From contig JANVCC010000018.1 in the NCBI GenBank assembly GCA_025345505.1, positions 42,299,745 to 42,363,744 on the forward strand: 64,000 nucleotides of DNA. Direction: 5' to 3'. The notes under the pieces were generated by a model. That model was not told the DNA's origin and did no database searches. It was given only the letters and a program-made list of their open reading frames with translations. This document shows positions 12,920 through 23,806 of the stretch, one piece after another. The DNA comes from Todiramphus chloris collaris (Eukaryota; Chordata; Aves; Coraciiformes; Alcedinidae). Both the position numbers and the translations under genes were made by a program. Numbering within the stretch: the first letter of the stretch is position 1; every line of letters starts with the position of its first letter.

Positions 12920-15900
12920 TATTCTGCAGAAAGGTTCTATTTTAAAGCATTCACTTAAGACCTTAATTTTTAGCATCTGTAAGAAAGCAATTTCAATTAG
13001 TGGATGCTTCACACAGCCTTTTGAATCCATTGATTTCAATAAAGAATAAGTATGTAAATATTTTATTTTTAAAACTTTCCTTAAAATAATTACCTTGTTC
13101 AAAAAATTAAGTTGAATAGAAAACATTCTACCAAATGGTAGAAAGTAACAGAAAACTTAATTTGTTCTTATTCCATGATGTCACAGATTTAGAATTTAAC
13201 TGAATTTGAGATTCAGAAGTGAATAAATAGGTAAAAGTCCCAGAGGTGTTGAAATGACTCAGGAATGTGGAACCCTCTAAGGCTTTCCCTGGTTAAAGAA
13301 AATAAATAAAGATGCTATTTGAATTCTGGGAATACTGCTTATCTCAGCAGAAAGATAGCTCTTATCAGCTCAAATGAAGGAATAAGGTTTAGGAATCAAT
13401 TAATGTTTTTAATAAAATAAAAAAATAAGACAGAAACATATATGAAAGTCTGAATGTGAAATATACAAAGAAGAAGACAGGGAATTTAGTCAGAAAATTC
13501 TCAAAATTATCCAGTGCTCTGGCTTCAGTAGATGAAAGCTCATGAAATAAAACAACAGCCAAAGCTTTTCAGCTTTGCATTGGCAATGTCTTTCATATAT
13601 TCTTCCTTGTTCAGGTAATGGACTTACCACAAAGTCCTTCCAATAATGGCATTAGTTGGGATAAAAGTATAATAATGTAGACATTGTACCACTAGAAACT
13701 GGGCTTCAGTAACCACTGCATATCACACAGGCTCTTAGACAATTGCCAGGTAAAGATAAAAGGTCCATAGTATTCAGAAATAACTCCAAAGATGCAAATT
13801 TTGAGGTATGTTTTTGTTTCTTACTCAAAAAAATACCCTCAAAATGTATCCTCAGCTTCTTGGTGGCTTATCATGTCTTCTCTAAAAACTGGAGGCTTCA
13901 TGCCAGACCTTTGGTCTAAAGACCGTAACAACAGTTGAAATGGCAGCTGCCAATATTGTTACCAGGTAGCAATGTTTTTATTTCTGTAAGTTAAATTATG
14001 AGTAGAATTTCAAAGGGCAAAGGCATGGAAATAAACAGAATGCTCTCTACCTTTCTAAAGCTTTGTAACAAAAAGAATTATTCTGCCTATATAAAATAAT
14101 TTAAAAGAACTATAATTCTATGAAACTTCATTATTGAGAACCTTTTAGTATTAATAATGTGTTTTGAGAGACATTGACAGTAGTCTTCTATCATGGGGAC
14201 ATATATAAGAATTCATTTCTGTGAAAGCTTACTGTACAAATAGGCAAGACCAACAAAGAGTAGAGAAAGAATTAAACATGTGGAAAGGTCAAATGACTTG
14301 CAGGATGTGAGCAGTAAATTGACCTGTCTCCCACATCCAGTCTGGATCTGTACCTATTAAACCAATAGTAGATGACAGTTCCTAAATAGGTCACAGAGGC
14401 ATTCATATCGGGAATTAGATGTGATAATAGGTGAGATAATTACAAGGTGCAACTGTTTACCTCAGCTATCTAACTGCTAACTATCTATAATTAAGCAGGA
14501 GCAGCTCTAGTGCTCTATGATAGGTAAGGTAATGTAAATACTTACAGATAGTTGTTAACAGCCTTTGCTCTGCAGAAATTGAGCTGCTGCTGACACAGAA
14601 GTTTCATGAAGAATGGTGAGACAAAAGGGGGTTGTGATTTTCTAGAAAGTTTGAGAAATACTACATTAAGCTACACATTTTCTCAAATTTTTCTAGTCAT
14701 CTTCTGATTTTACTTCACAAAGCTTGACATTTGTGATTTGCTTTTGCAGATCATAGTGTCTGTTCATACATTTACTCTGCCTGTAATTAGGTGAGTGAAG
14801 ATCTCAAGCACAGCAAAAATTTCAGCTTTCCCCTCTGTGGCTGAAATTCAATTACTAGTAGCATTTCTCCTGCATGGTGGCTCAGGTATCCACTGTTAGG
14901 TGGCTTGACAGCTCTATTTTTAATTTGTTACTCAAAATCTAGTTTTGTCTGTCTTCTAACTTATGGAAGTCTGTGACAGTTTCATGTGAATACTGGGAAT
15001 AAGTCTTACGCTCCTATTCTTTATAAAGAATTGAACCTTCTGTGAGTATCCAGCTTGTGTTTCATTTCTCTGAGCCAGCTATTCAAGGAAAGCATGAACA
15101 TATAGTTAGAAAAGTATTGATAGTAGGAAAGCTTTAAGTGTTGTATCAGTGTATGTCTTTCCCATGGTCCCCTTCCTCATTCTCTTTAGTGTAAGTTTTG
15201 CTAGAAGATGCTGGCGTGACTCATTGTCTATGATTTTGTAAGATCTCCTGATGTGGAATACAAGTGAACACTGTCTCTTCTGGTGTGTTGGTGTATATCC
15301 TAAAGGAAGCAAAAAAAGACTGCAGTTTAGCTGAGCCTCTGTAGCAGTTGGCTCTCTTGTTCTCTGTGGGGAACTCTAGAATGGAAAAGGCATCCAGTCA
15401 TGCATGCTATAATTTACATCTGATTGATGAAGGGTTTAGATTCACCAGAACAATTTGCACTGGGACTCCTGTGGGCCTAATACTGAAATATTTTGCCACT
15501 ACTATCCAGCATTAAAAAAATTTGGACATTTCAAAATAGAATGAAAAATTAATATTAATGACATGGAATTATGACAATAAGGCATTATCAGTAAGCTCTC
15601 GAATGTATGTGCTAAATGAAATACTGTAAAAACTTACTATTTTGTAAAATATGTTTGTTACATAGTTTGTATTAATACCATACCAAAAATGTAGCTCCTG
15701 TTGCTGCAGGAATCCCTGCAACCACCACCAGGAAGGTTTTGTTCTGACCTCACACATACCACAGTAAACCTAGAAGCTTCTTGGTGTTAAATGACTGAGG
15801 GTAGTTGAGTTTGCTGCTTTGTTTGTTTTTCCCGAACCTCACTATTTTTGAAGTATCAGGCCACAGTGAGGGAAAAATGACAGTGAATCTTCCTTTGCAA

Positions 15901-17410
15901 TATAAGAATAATTAAATAGTATTGTTTGCATAGGAATTTTCATCTAGATGTGCCTTCAAAATTGAACACCAGAAAATTCTTATTCCTTAAGTATATTTCC
16001 AGACTAGCTAGACATGTTAATATATACATTTGCCATAAAACTTATTAATGGGCATTTGTTTACATATTTTTATCTCAATTATCTATGCCCATAGGACCCA
16101 TTCAATCAATTTTTCACTAAGTAGTTTTCAAAATATAATTACTCTTATGGGTAGGTCTATGAACAGCAGTGTCATTTACACTATAGTTCACTAATTGCAC
16201 TTCTAAGCCATTATAATGAATTATACTTGTACATTCTTCAAGAAGATCAGTTAATGCTAATCACTTCTATCACATATATCACTTAGAAGACATCCATCTA
16301 TAACATTTTTTTCATTTACAGACTCATTCCCTTATAATTTTCTTGCATAGTAAGATATGGCCATAAATGTATAATGTGTGCTTACATAACCCGTTAGCCT
16401 TGTAAACTTAGTAAAAAAAAGTTGAGTTCTCAAATTTAGAAGACATGTTTTCTAATTTTGAATAAATTTAAGATGGAAGCAATTAGGTTTCTGATTATTA
16501 CATGTACAGGTCTGGAACACCAGTTCAGTAATTATTGGCTATAGGAATAACAGAAATAAATAGATCTACTATGAATCTTGATACATTTATGAATGGGATG
16601 TATAGGGCAGATTAGTTTTTATGTTAGGTGACCAGATTTGTTAACCTAGATGCTTTTCTAGCTCTATTTTTTTGGTGCTTTAACAAGACAGAGCAGTATG
16701 TACTGCAAGGTAAGGAGCTAAGTGCTTTTTTTCTAACTAATCTATAGACTGAATGCCTATATACAGGCAGTAAAAAGATTCCTTTGTAGGATGAGAGATG
16801 CTGAAATAATGATCTCATACTTGCATGAAATCTTTCTGACTAGTTTTGACAAGGAAAGTGTAATTTCTGAAGACGTGGGAAACTTTGCTGGGGATTTAGG
16901 TACAAGAAGCCCAGTTGTCCCTAGTGTGAAAAAATTGCTGCCACCTCTTCTTTTCTTGTTATCATTACAGAATATTAAGACAATGTAGCTTACTGGAATT
17001 TCTAAGAAAGTGTGGTAACATGTATTTCAAGGATCTTAAAAATGAAACCTGTATAAAAAAATGGATTAATGTATGTGTGCTATATCTAGTATAAACAATA
17101 AATGCAAACTGATTATCATTAGCAGAGTTATTATGGTTGGAATCCTCATAAAATTTCTATGATACCTAAGCTACTGGTGTTTTTATTCACATTTGAGTTT
17201 CTAAGGGGTAATAGTGAAAAGAGATTATTTAGGTATGAAAATACCATAAATATGAAACAAGATAAAGCAAAACACTAAGAAAATATAAAATCAGTTTTTC
17301 AAGTGCAAAATTGCAGCTTATTATAAAAGTTAAAGATTAAAAAGAAAAAAAGACCCATGGTTAAAAAGTATGCTTTGAAAGGGTGTGAGAAATTCTTTAT
17401 AGAAAAATTG
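12920..17410. other. AT-rich DNA without a recognised gene
   Basis: About 4.5 kb. Small open frames on both strands (for example 12902-13126, 15106-15312, 15569-15757, all minus) have no recognisable similarity. I see no repeats beyond short A or T runs and no RNA gene. Confidence 0.5.
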
Positions 17411-17848
17411 CAATCACAGAATCACAAAATTGTTGGAGTTGGAAGGGGCCTCTAGAGATCATGTAGTCCAACACCCCCCCACCCCCGCCAAAAGCAGGTT
17501 TACTGAGAGCACATTACACAGCATCAGATCCAGGAAGATTTTGAATATCTCCAGAGAAGGAGACTCCACAACCTACCTGGGCAGCCTGTTCCAGTGCTCT
17601 GTCACCCTCACTGTAAAGAAGTTTTTCCTCATATTTAGATGCAACCTCCTGCATTCCAGCTTGTGCCCATTGCCCCTTCTCTTGTTACTGGGCATCACTG
17701 AAAAGAGTCTGTCTCCAGCCTGCTAACACATGCCCTTTAGATATTTGTAGACATCAATAAAGTCTCCTCTCAGTCTTCTCTTCTGTGGTCTAAATAGTCC
17801 CAGCTCTCTTAACCTTTCCTTGTAGGAGAGATGTTCAAGTCCCCCTTA
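17411..17848 (-). mobile_element. CR1 LINE fragment (end of ORF2 plus 3' UTR), reverse orientation
   Basis: Reading on the + strand, it begins with the reverse complement of a CR1 tail (AATCACAGAATCACAAAATT), then GTTGGAGTTGGAAGGGGCCT and AGATCATGTAGTCCAACACC, the classic antisense CR1 start. It continues through GAATATCTCCAGAGAAGGAG, GGGCAGCCTGTTCCAGTGCT, TTGTGCCCATTGCCCCTTCT and CTCTCAGTCTTCTCTTCTG, which match antisense CR1 3' UTR and the C-terminal end of the reverse transcriptase ORF. The element is 5'-truncated after about 438 bp, at the CAAGTCCCCCTTA position. A C-run near 17474-17484 has expanded. The 98-codon + frame at 17430-17726 is its antisense shadow, not a gene. Confidence 0.95.
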
Positions 17849-20264
17849 CTATATAAGAAAATGCAACACTAAGACTAAGGAGCTTTAGAGTGTCTGAGCA
17901 CCATAACTTCCTTGAGAAGAATCATGCATATCAGTAACTGAACCAGTTTATAGATGGAGAGAAAAGGGAAAATAGTATTTTAAAATTATTTTTCTGTGTG
18001 TGCCTAATACCTCTAGTGGGAGGTTCCCACTAGACATTCCAAAGATGAGTTTTTTCATGATGCAATTCCATTGAACAGTTTACTACTGTTTACTACTATC
18101 AATTTTACCTGTAGTTGTTCACATATATTCAGTAGACTTTGGTATCTTAATGCAGGACTTATGGAAATCTCTATTCAATGGATCTAGGGGATCATTATGC
18201 TGGCTGACTCCTAGACCACCTTTTCTCCAAATCATGTGGAAGAGTATAAGAGAATAATTATTAGGAAAGTCAGGTAGCTGGTTTCCAAGACATAAATATA
18301 AGATAAAGTTATAAACAGAGGGAAAATGAACAAGCTAGTTTGCATAATAAGGGAGGAAGGGGCTGTGTAAATAGTCCATGAATGGCACCTAGCAGATGAG
18401 GTAACAAAGATATACAGCAGACTAATCACTGAAGGAAGCCTGCTGGAGAGAGGTGCTGCAAATCCCCCTGAAACCCAGGAAGAGTGAGTTTCACATAGCT
18501 GCAGTCTGCTTGTGAACAAGAATACAGTGCCCTGGAAAAAATCCCAAAGAAGAGCTTTTCCATGAACTATCTTCCAGCTGTCAAGCTATGAAATGTGGAT
18601 CTTAGATTATAAATCAATTTTATGTGAGCAAGGAAAAATCTACCATTATTCTTTGTGCCAGGAAAAATCTATATAACATCAATTTCTTTGAATTTATACT
18701 AAGGTTTTGTCCTTGTGCATCTCTTATAATTTAATTTTTTTTAGTTATTAGGTATACAGATTTTTTTTTTTTCCCCTCAATATTAGCATCTGGTAACAAG
18801 TATTCTGATAAAAACATCTCAGCCAAATCATTCCAGTGGTTTGTGAGGTGTTTTTTCTTTATTTTATTTTTTGCTATTTGCTAAATGTTATTTCAGGTGC
18901 CAGTTTAAACTGTATGAAACTGCATTCCTCTGGAATGTGCAGCAGAACATTCTGTCATGTATACACTGCATTTTCCTTAGTTTTTCTACCCCAGCATATG
19001 TAGCCATCAAACACGAGGTATTATCAGAATGGCTAAGAGATGGATATGAAACGTGCTTCAGGTGCTTCGACATCTGAATCCAGTCCATGAGTGCAAAGCG
19101 AAACAGAGTTTTAGCGATTTTAAAGCTAGGTCATTCACTAGCTGCAAGTAAGGGGTGAGTGAAAGACTGAAGAGTGCTTTTAGCTACAGACAGAAATATT
19201 CACAGAATCTGTGGGGTTTTTTTCTTCTTGCTTTAGAGTCCTGCACTATTTTGCACAGGTCCATGAATGCCCACTCCTATGTTCGTCCCTCATCTTTTCT
19301 GTTATGCACTGATAGTCTACACCAAGCCTCTGAAGGACCTACTGTCAGAGCACCTGGCATACATGATAATAGTTTGACTATACTTTTAGGTGCACTGTGT
19401 GAAGGCAGGCAATTTCATTCTGAGGAGCAGCCCTGAAAACAGCCTTATCAAGTAGTTATAGTAATTAATCCAGAGTTGCAGTACTATAACTTTTGTTTTC
19501 TCTGTAGTTCATAGGTCTAGTTAGCATGGAATAATCAAAACACAAGAATGGCTGAAATACATCATATCAACGGTAAATCTGGACTAACATCGTGTCTAAT
19601 GATGCTGATGGGTAGTGAATACTTAAGGAAGACAACAGGACCATACAGAATTGCTCTGACTAGCATTTTCAGCTAACAGTGCTTTTTAGGTCTAACATGA
19701 GTGAGAGGTTGCAGCTGGACTGATGTGTTTAATAACTGCCAATGTAACTATTCTCCATCAACTAGTCTAGTCCTTCTCAGAAGCCATTTACACTTTTGCC
19801 CTCTGAAACTTCAGAAATAAAAAATGAAGCCACACAAACGTATTATGAATTGTAAAAAGCAGTATTTCTTTTTTTATAAAAATCTGTTGTTTGATGATGT
19901 CAGTGGGTGTTTGTAGTTTTAGTTTTTTGAGACATACCAACTAATTGCAACCTCCTCTTTTCCCCTCTGTTTATGACTTTTTATTTCTCTTTTGTTGCCA
20001 CTCACTCGTACCCTGTATGTTGAGTCCTGCTCTGCTAAGGTTTTTCTTGTTTGAAAGCATACCACACCTCTGACTGGTCTTGTTTTTATCGACTTTTCTA
20101 TTACTATTCTTTTATTTTTACATAAAAAAAGGTAGATCATGCTGTATTTATGAAGTAGATGTACTTCTTCAATAGTGCACGTGGATGTTTTCTGTTTTAC
20201 TGTAAATATCTTTATTTTTCTACCTTCTTTATGATCACTGCTGATCAGTTCACCAAATTGAACA
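17849..20264. other. AT-rich DNA without a recognised gene
   Basis: About 2.4 kb with no gene I can support. A perfect short hairpin lies at 18012-18034. Several frames of 66-95 codons occur on either strand (18232-18519 minus, 18871-19077 plus, 19155-19436 plus). None has a motif or family match that I recognise. Confidence 0.5.
18012..18034. repeat. Perfect 10-bp inverted repeat, 3-nt loop
   Basis: The arms are TCTAGTGGGA (18012-18021) and TCCCACTAGA (18025-18034), with spacer GGT. It could form a short cruciform or RNA stem. A perfect 10-bp stem with so small a loop is uncommon but not beyond chance in 64 kb. Confidence 0.9.
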
Positions 20265-20995
20265 TCTTGAAGAACTTGGTGGATGAAGGGAGAGCAACTG
20301 ATGTTTATCTTTAGCAAGGCTTTTGATATTGTGTCCACAAAGGCAAGCTGGCAAAGTATGGGTTAGTACAGGTAAGTACAGTTGGAGAGGATTGTGATCA
20401 GTGGCATAAAGTACAGCTGGAAGCAAATCACTAGTGGTGTACCTAGTGGTGTTCATCAGGGGTTGGCAGCAAGGCCAGTACTGCTGAACACTTTCATTAA
20501 TGACTTTGATGAGGGGTCAGAGTGTATGCTCAGCAAGTTTGCAGATGATAGAAAACTGAGGTGTGCTGCCATTCAGAGAGACCTGGACAGGCTCAAGAAA
20601 AGGTACTGAGATGACTCTTATGAGATTTGACACAGGGAAGTGCCAAGTCCTGCCCCTGGGAAACAATAACCCTGAGCACCAATATGCACTGGTGGCTGGC
20701 CAGATGGAAAGCAGCTCAGCAGAGAAGGATGTTAGTGTCTTGGTGGACATCAAACTGACTATGAAGAAGAAATGTATTATCACAGCAAAGAACACCAACA
20801 ACATCCTGGGTTGCATTAGATGGACCACTGCCAGAAGGCTGAGGGAAGTGATCTTTGCTCTCTACTTATCAGCGATGAGACAAATCTGGACTGTCAGATC
20901 CAGTTCTGAATGATTAATACATTGTAACACCTCTCATGCTACTTAAAAAAGCTAAGAGAGCTGTGGTTGTTTGGCCTGAAGAAGAATACCTGAAC
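20265..20995 (+). mobile_element. CR1 LINE fragment, reverse transcriptase region, broken ORF2
   Basis: This decayed piece of CR1 ORF2 covers the C-terminal half of the reverse transcriptase. In one frame (about 20382-20609) it reads [10 protein letters not shown], then [11 protein letters not shown], then SKFADDRKL, where FADD is the catalytic YxDD-type motif of CR1. After a frameshift the match continues in another frame (about 20600-20900), with GKCQVLPLGNNNP, SSSAEKDVSVLVD, KLTMKKK, NILGCIR and LREVIFALY. The 5' start, near GAACTTGGTGGATGAAGG, corresponds to the RT palm upstream of the active site. The piece fades out at about 20995 in the segment before the 3' UTR. Frameshifts, and the loss of both the endonuclease region and the 3' end, make it non-functional. 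Confidence 0.92.
20382..20913 (+). pseudogene. CR1 ORF2 reverse transcriptase remnant (two frames)
   Basis: Two overlapping frames (20382-20609 and 20563-20913) together carry RT blocks in the normal order: the SGVP strand, the INDxDEG segment, the FADD metal-binding pair, the RDLDRLKK helix, and then the connection region with GKCQVLPLG, LVDIKLTM and NILGCI. The join between the frames is a frameshift around 20565-20610. In an intact element this enzyme would copy its RNA at the nicked target. Here it lacks the N-terminal endonuclease, the fingers region and the element's 3' end, so it is a fossil inside the CR1 fragment above. Confidence 0.9.
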
Positions 20996-21198
20996 AGTTT
21001 TGTTGTTCTGTAAAGTATCTGTAAGTCTTTAAAATCTTTCCTGAGTGGCAACCACAAAGTCAATTTAAAGCTGTTTTGACTTTTCTGACAATGTTCTTCA
21101 TGTCCACTGTTTTGAAATCCACCTGCTATTTTATCAGTTGATCACTCGGTGTTATGAATTGGACAGGTACTGGCAGGATAAAAAAAAAAAAACTTTGT

Positions 21199-21741
21199 AG
21201 GAAAGATCCTGGGGGTCCTGGTGGACAAATTAAATATGAGTCAGGATGGTATCCTTGCAGCAATGAAGGCCAACTGTGTAGTCCAAAGGTGGAAGGAAGT
21301 ACTTTTTTTTCTTTCTGTTCAGCACTTTTGATGCTGCTGGGGTACTGTGCCCAACTTTGTGTTCCATTAAAAGACACGTGATATCGAAGGAACAGCTGAG
21401 AGAGATGCATTTATTTGGCCTCAAAGAAAGAAGGCCCAGGGAGGACCTTAACACTGCCTTGAACGATCAGTGGGACATTACAGAGTAGACAGACTCAGAA
21501 TGGTAAAAAAATCAGAGCCGTGTAAAGGGAAATTCCAATTAAATTGTGAAAAGTTGTTTTGTTGCTTTGTTTTGTTCTTTAAATGCTGGAACAGGTTGCA
21601 AAGAAGTTTTGTAGCTGTCATCCTTGGAAATATTCAAAATTCAGCCAGACAAGGCTATGACCAACCTGATCTGACTTCAAAATAGTGCTGCTTTAATTGG
21701 GAACAGCTGACCTTCTAGTCTAAGATATTTTGTAATTCTGT
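21199..21741 (+). mobile_element. Second CR1 LINE fragment with 3' end, older subfamily
   Basis: This is a separate CR1 copy, same orientation, 200 bp after the previous one. It restarts at an RT position that the first copy also contains (GATCCTGGGGGTCCTGGTGG, the GVLVD segment), so the two are not one interrupted element. It continues through GGTACTGTGCCCAACTTTGT, an antisense-free match to GCTGAGAGAG-type sequence, and the 3' UTR blocks GGAACAGGTTGCAAAGAAG, CATCCTTGGAAATATTCAAA and CAACCTGATCTGACTT. It ends near 21741 at a TTTTGTAATTCTGT tail, the ATTCTGTG-type CR1 end. Several internal deletions and a purine-rich insertion mark it as old. The antisense frames at 21126-21454 and the plus frames at 21154-21381 and 21470-21685 are by-products. 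Confidence 0.88.
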
Positions 21742-23332
21742 ACTCTTTCTGTAACTATTTGTAGTCAGCAGAATATATGGTATGTGGAAAAATGTTGGAT
21801 CATCCCATTGCTTTTTCACCCCAGTATTCACCCAATTTTTAAGATTAGGTTTAAATTAAGATTCATTTGGAATATTGTTTGCCGTCTTTTAATCAATAAT
21901 GAATTTCTAAAAGTACCTTTTATTTTTGCTGTTTGCATTTTTAAATCTGTTGGTGAGGAATATATATCCAAGAGATCATATGTCTCTAAAACCTCTAATA
22001 GATTTGTGAAGCATTGATTCTCTTTACAAAAGCTCAATTTTCTGGTGTTCCATGTGTTTATTAATATTTTCTTCATTTTAATTTGTAACAGTTTCTTTGA
22101 TAAAGAAATCAGACTTTCTAGTCTTTAGTTCCCAGATCACCTTTGGAGATGTTTTAATGAATTGCTGTTACAAATGCCATCTCTCCTTTCCTTGTATGAA
22201 ATCAGGTTTAAATGGTCATTTACATACATCAGTTAACAGGCCAGCAATTTTATATGTGAATTCCTTTAAAACAATAGGTGGTTGCTTCTGACTCATGGTG
22301 GTTCTTTACTACCCAACATCAATTTGTTCAAAATGCCTCTTACATTATTACAGTTTGAGATTATTTTTTTTTTACTTTTCCCTGTCAAAGAATGGCTCTG
22401 ATATAGGAATTCTGTGCTTGCTTCTCTACTGACCATGAAATGTTGGATTCATGGGGTGTGAATGCTGATCCTTCTGAAGTCAATCTAAGTTTTAATTTGA
22501 GGAATACAGAATTCAGCCTTGGTGTATATCCACTGACAAATACTGTGTGCTTTGAATCTTTGATTGTTTACATTGAAGCTAGTTATATCTGAACAGGAGC
22601 ACAACAAAATGGAAGGCAAATTTATTTAAGTTCCAAATATATGATGTGTGAGTAAAGCCTGATAACTACAAAAACGATGCTAGGTACTTAAATGCCACAA
22701 ATTTGTTACGGGTGTACCCCTGATGTAAACTGACAGTGTGGGGAGTGAAAGTTACTTTAGAAAACAGTGACAACTGGCATGTTTTGCATGTATTCTGTTC
22801 TTTAAGACCATTAACACAGTTAAAAAACAAACCCAGCATATTCAGTGTCCAAAGTGTTTTGTTTTTTTTAAAAAAGAAGGAATAATATGAGCAGAATCTA
22901 AATTAAGCCTAAATATTTGCATTGTGCCCTTTCTGCACAGTTATTATCAAGTAGCAAGCTGAGTAAAATATGGAAACAAGTAAGTAATATACCAGCAAAT
23001 AGCCTAAAAAATAAAATGAATAATTATAGGATGTACTTCAAAACATAAAATAGGGCTATTTTAAAGTAATACTTGACACTGAATATTTGTAAGACCATGC
23101 AAAATAGAAAGAGATTAATCAAGAGCAATTCTGGTAAATCAGTTTATTATAAAAGACAAAGGAAATAATTTGCTTGGAAATGAGGAAGAAACATTCGTGT
23201 GTGCAATAATCCTACTGCAAGCAAAGGAAGCAAGGGAATCAGGAGATCTGTGTAATCTGTGCATCATTCAGCATGGAGTCTAGTACAGAAATAAAGGAGC
23301 ATTAATTTAAGCATTTAGGAGAAATGTTAGGG
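21742..23332. other. AT-rich DNA without a recognised gene
   Basis: About 1.6 kb. The overlapping plus and minus frames at 21784-22076 (77 and 82 codons) cover the same bases on both strands, the pattern expected from a chance stop-free stretch. I recognise nothing else. Confidence 0.5.
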
Positions 23333-23620
23333 TTTGTATTTGCTTTTGTCTTGTCTTTCTCCATCCAATACTTTACCTCTCCTTCCCATACTGCATACCA
23401 TTAGCACGTCTGTATTCTAATCTCTCCCTTGCTGCTTAAAATTATCACTCCTTTATTTCAAATATGGCTTCTTATCCTCTGCTCTGCTAATTGGCTTTAT
23501 TACCCCCGACCCCTTCTTGCTTCCACTGCAGGCAGCTTGACATTTTTTCATCAACTAATCCCCACTTTTCACACCCCTCCCTTCTTCTCCCCCTCCCTCC
23601 CCACATTTGCTTCCCTTTCC
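23333..23620 (+). repeat. Unclassified dispersed repeat, copy A
   Basis: This segment aligns by eye with 53751-54045 in the same orientation. The best-matching core is 23413-23505, shared with 53835-53926 at roughly 75% identity: TATTCTAATC, CTCTCCCT, GCTGC, ATTATCAC, a TTTCA block and TAATTGGCTTT, in the same order with one-base gaps. Weaker collinear similarity runs into the pyrimidine-rich flanks. It matches no CR1 segment that I know. It could be an old transposon or LTR fragment, or a duplicated non-coding element. The plus frames at 23429-23751 overlap it and I do not treat them as genes. Confidence 0.6.
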
Positions 23621-23741
23621 TCTTTTGGTGTATTCAGAGCTGCAGAGAGCTTTTCAGCAGATATTCAAACCCCTGGAGAAATTCAAAGAGATCGAAACGC
23701 AGCACAAGAGCTAGGGGTGTTTTCTTCTGGGCTGCCAAAAG

Positions 23742-23806
23742 CATAAGGTAACATTCAGAATGAGGTCACTGTACCGTGATCTCATTTTGAATTGGATTTG
23801 CTTATG
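23742..23806 (+). repeat. 65-nt stem-loop, pre-miRNA-like shape
   Basis: The main arms are 23753-23769 (ATTCAGAATGAGGTCAC) and 23776-23792 (GTGATCTCATTTTGAAT), 17 bp with only two mismatches. Both mismatches would be G-U pairs in a + strand RNA. The loop is TGTACC. An outer CATAAG (23742-23747) pairs with CTTATG (23801-23806) across an internal loop. The shape resembles a short pre-miRNA hairpin, but nothing shows that it is transcribed. On the minus strand the two pairs would be A-C mismatches, so any RNA role would favour the + strand. Confidence 0.55.

Noticed and set aside
17430..17726. 98-codon plus frame
   Set aside because: Antisense shadow of the CR1 copy at 17411-17848.
19919..20338. 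139-codon minus frame
   Set aside because: Its start lies antisense to the CR1 fragment and the remainder has no recognised domain.
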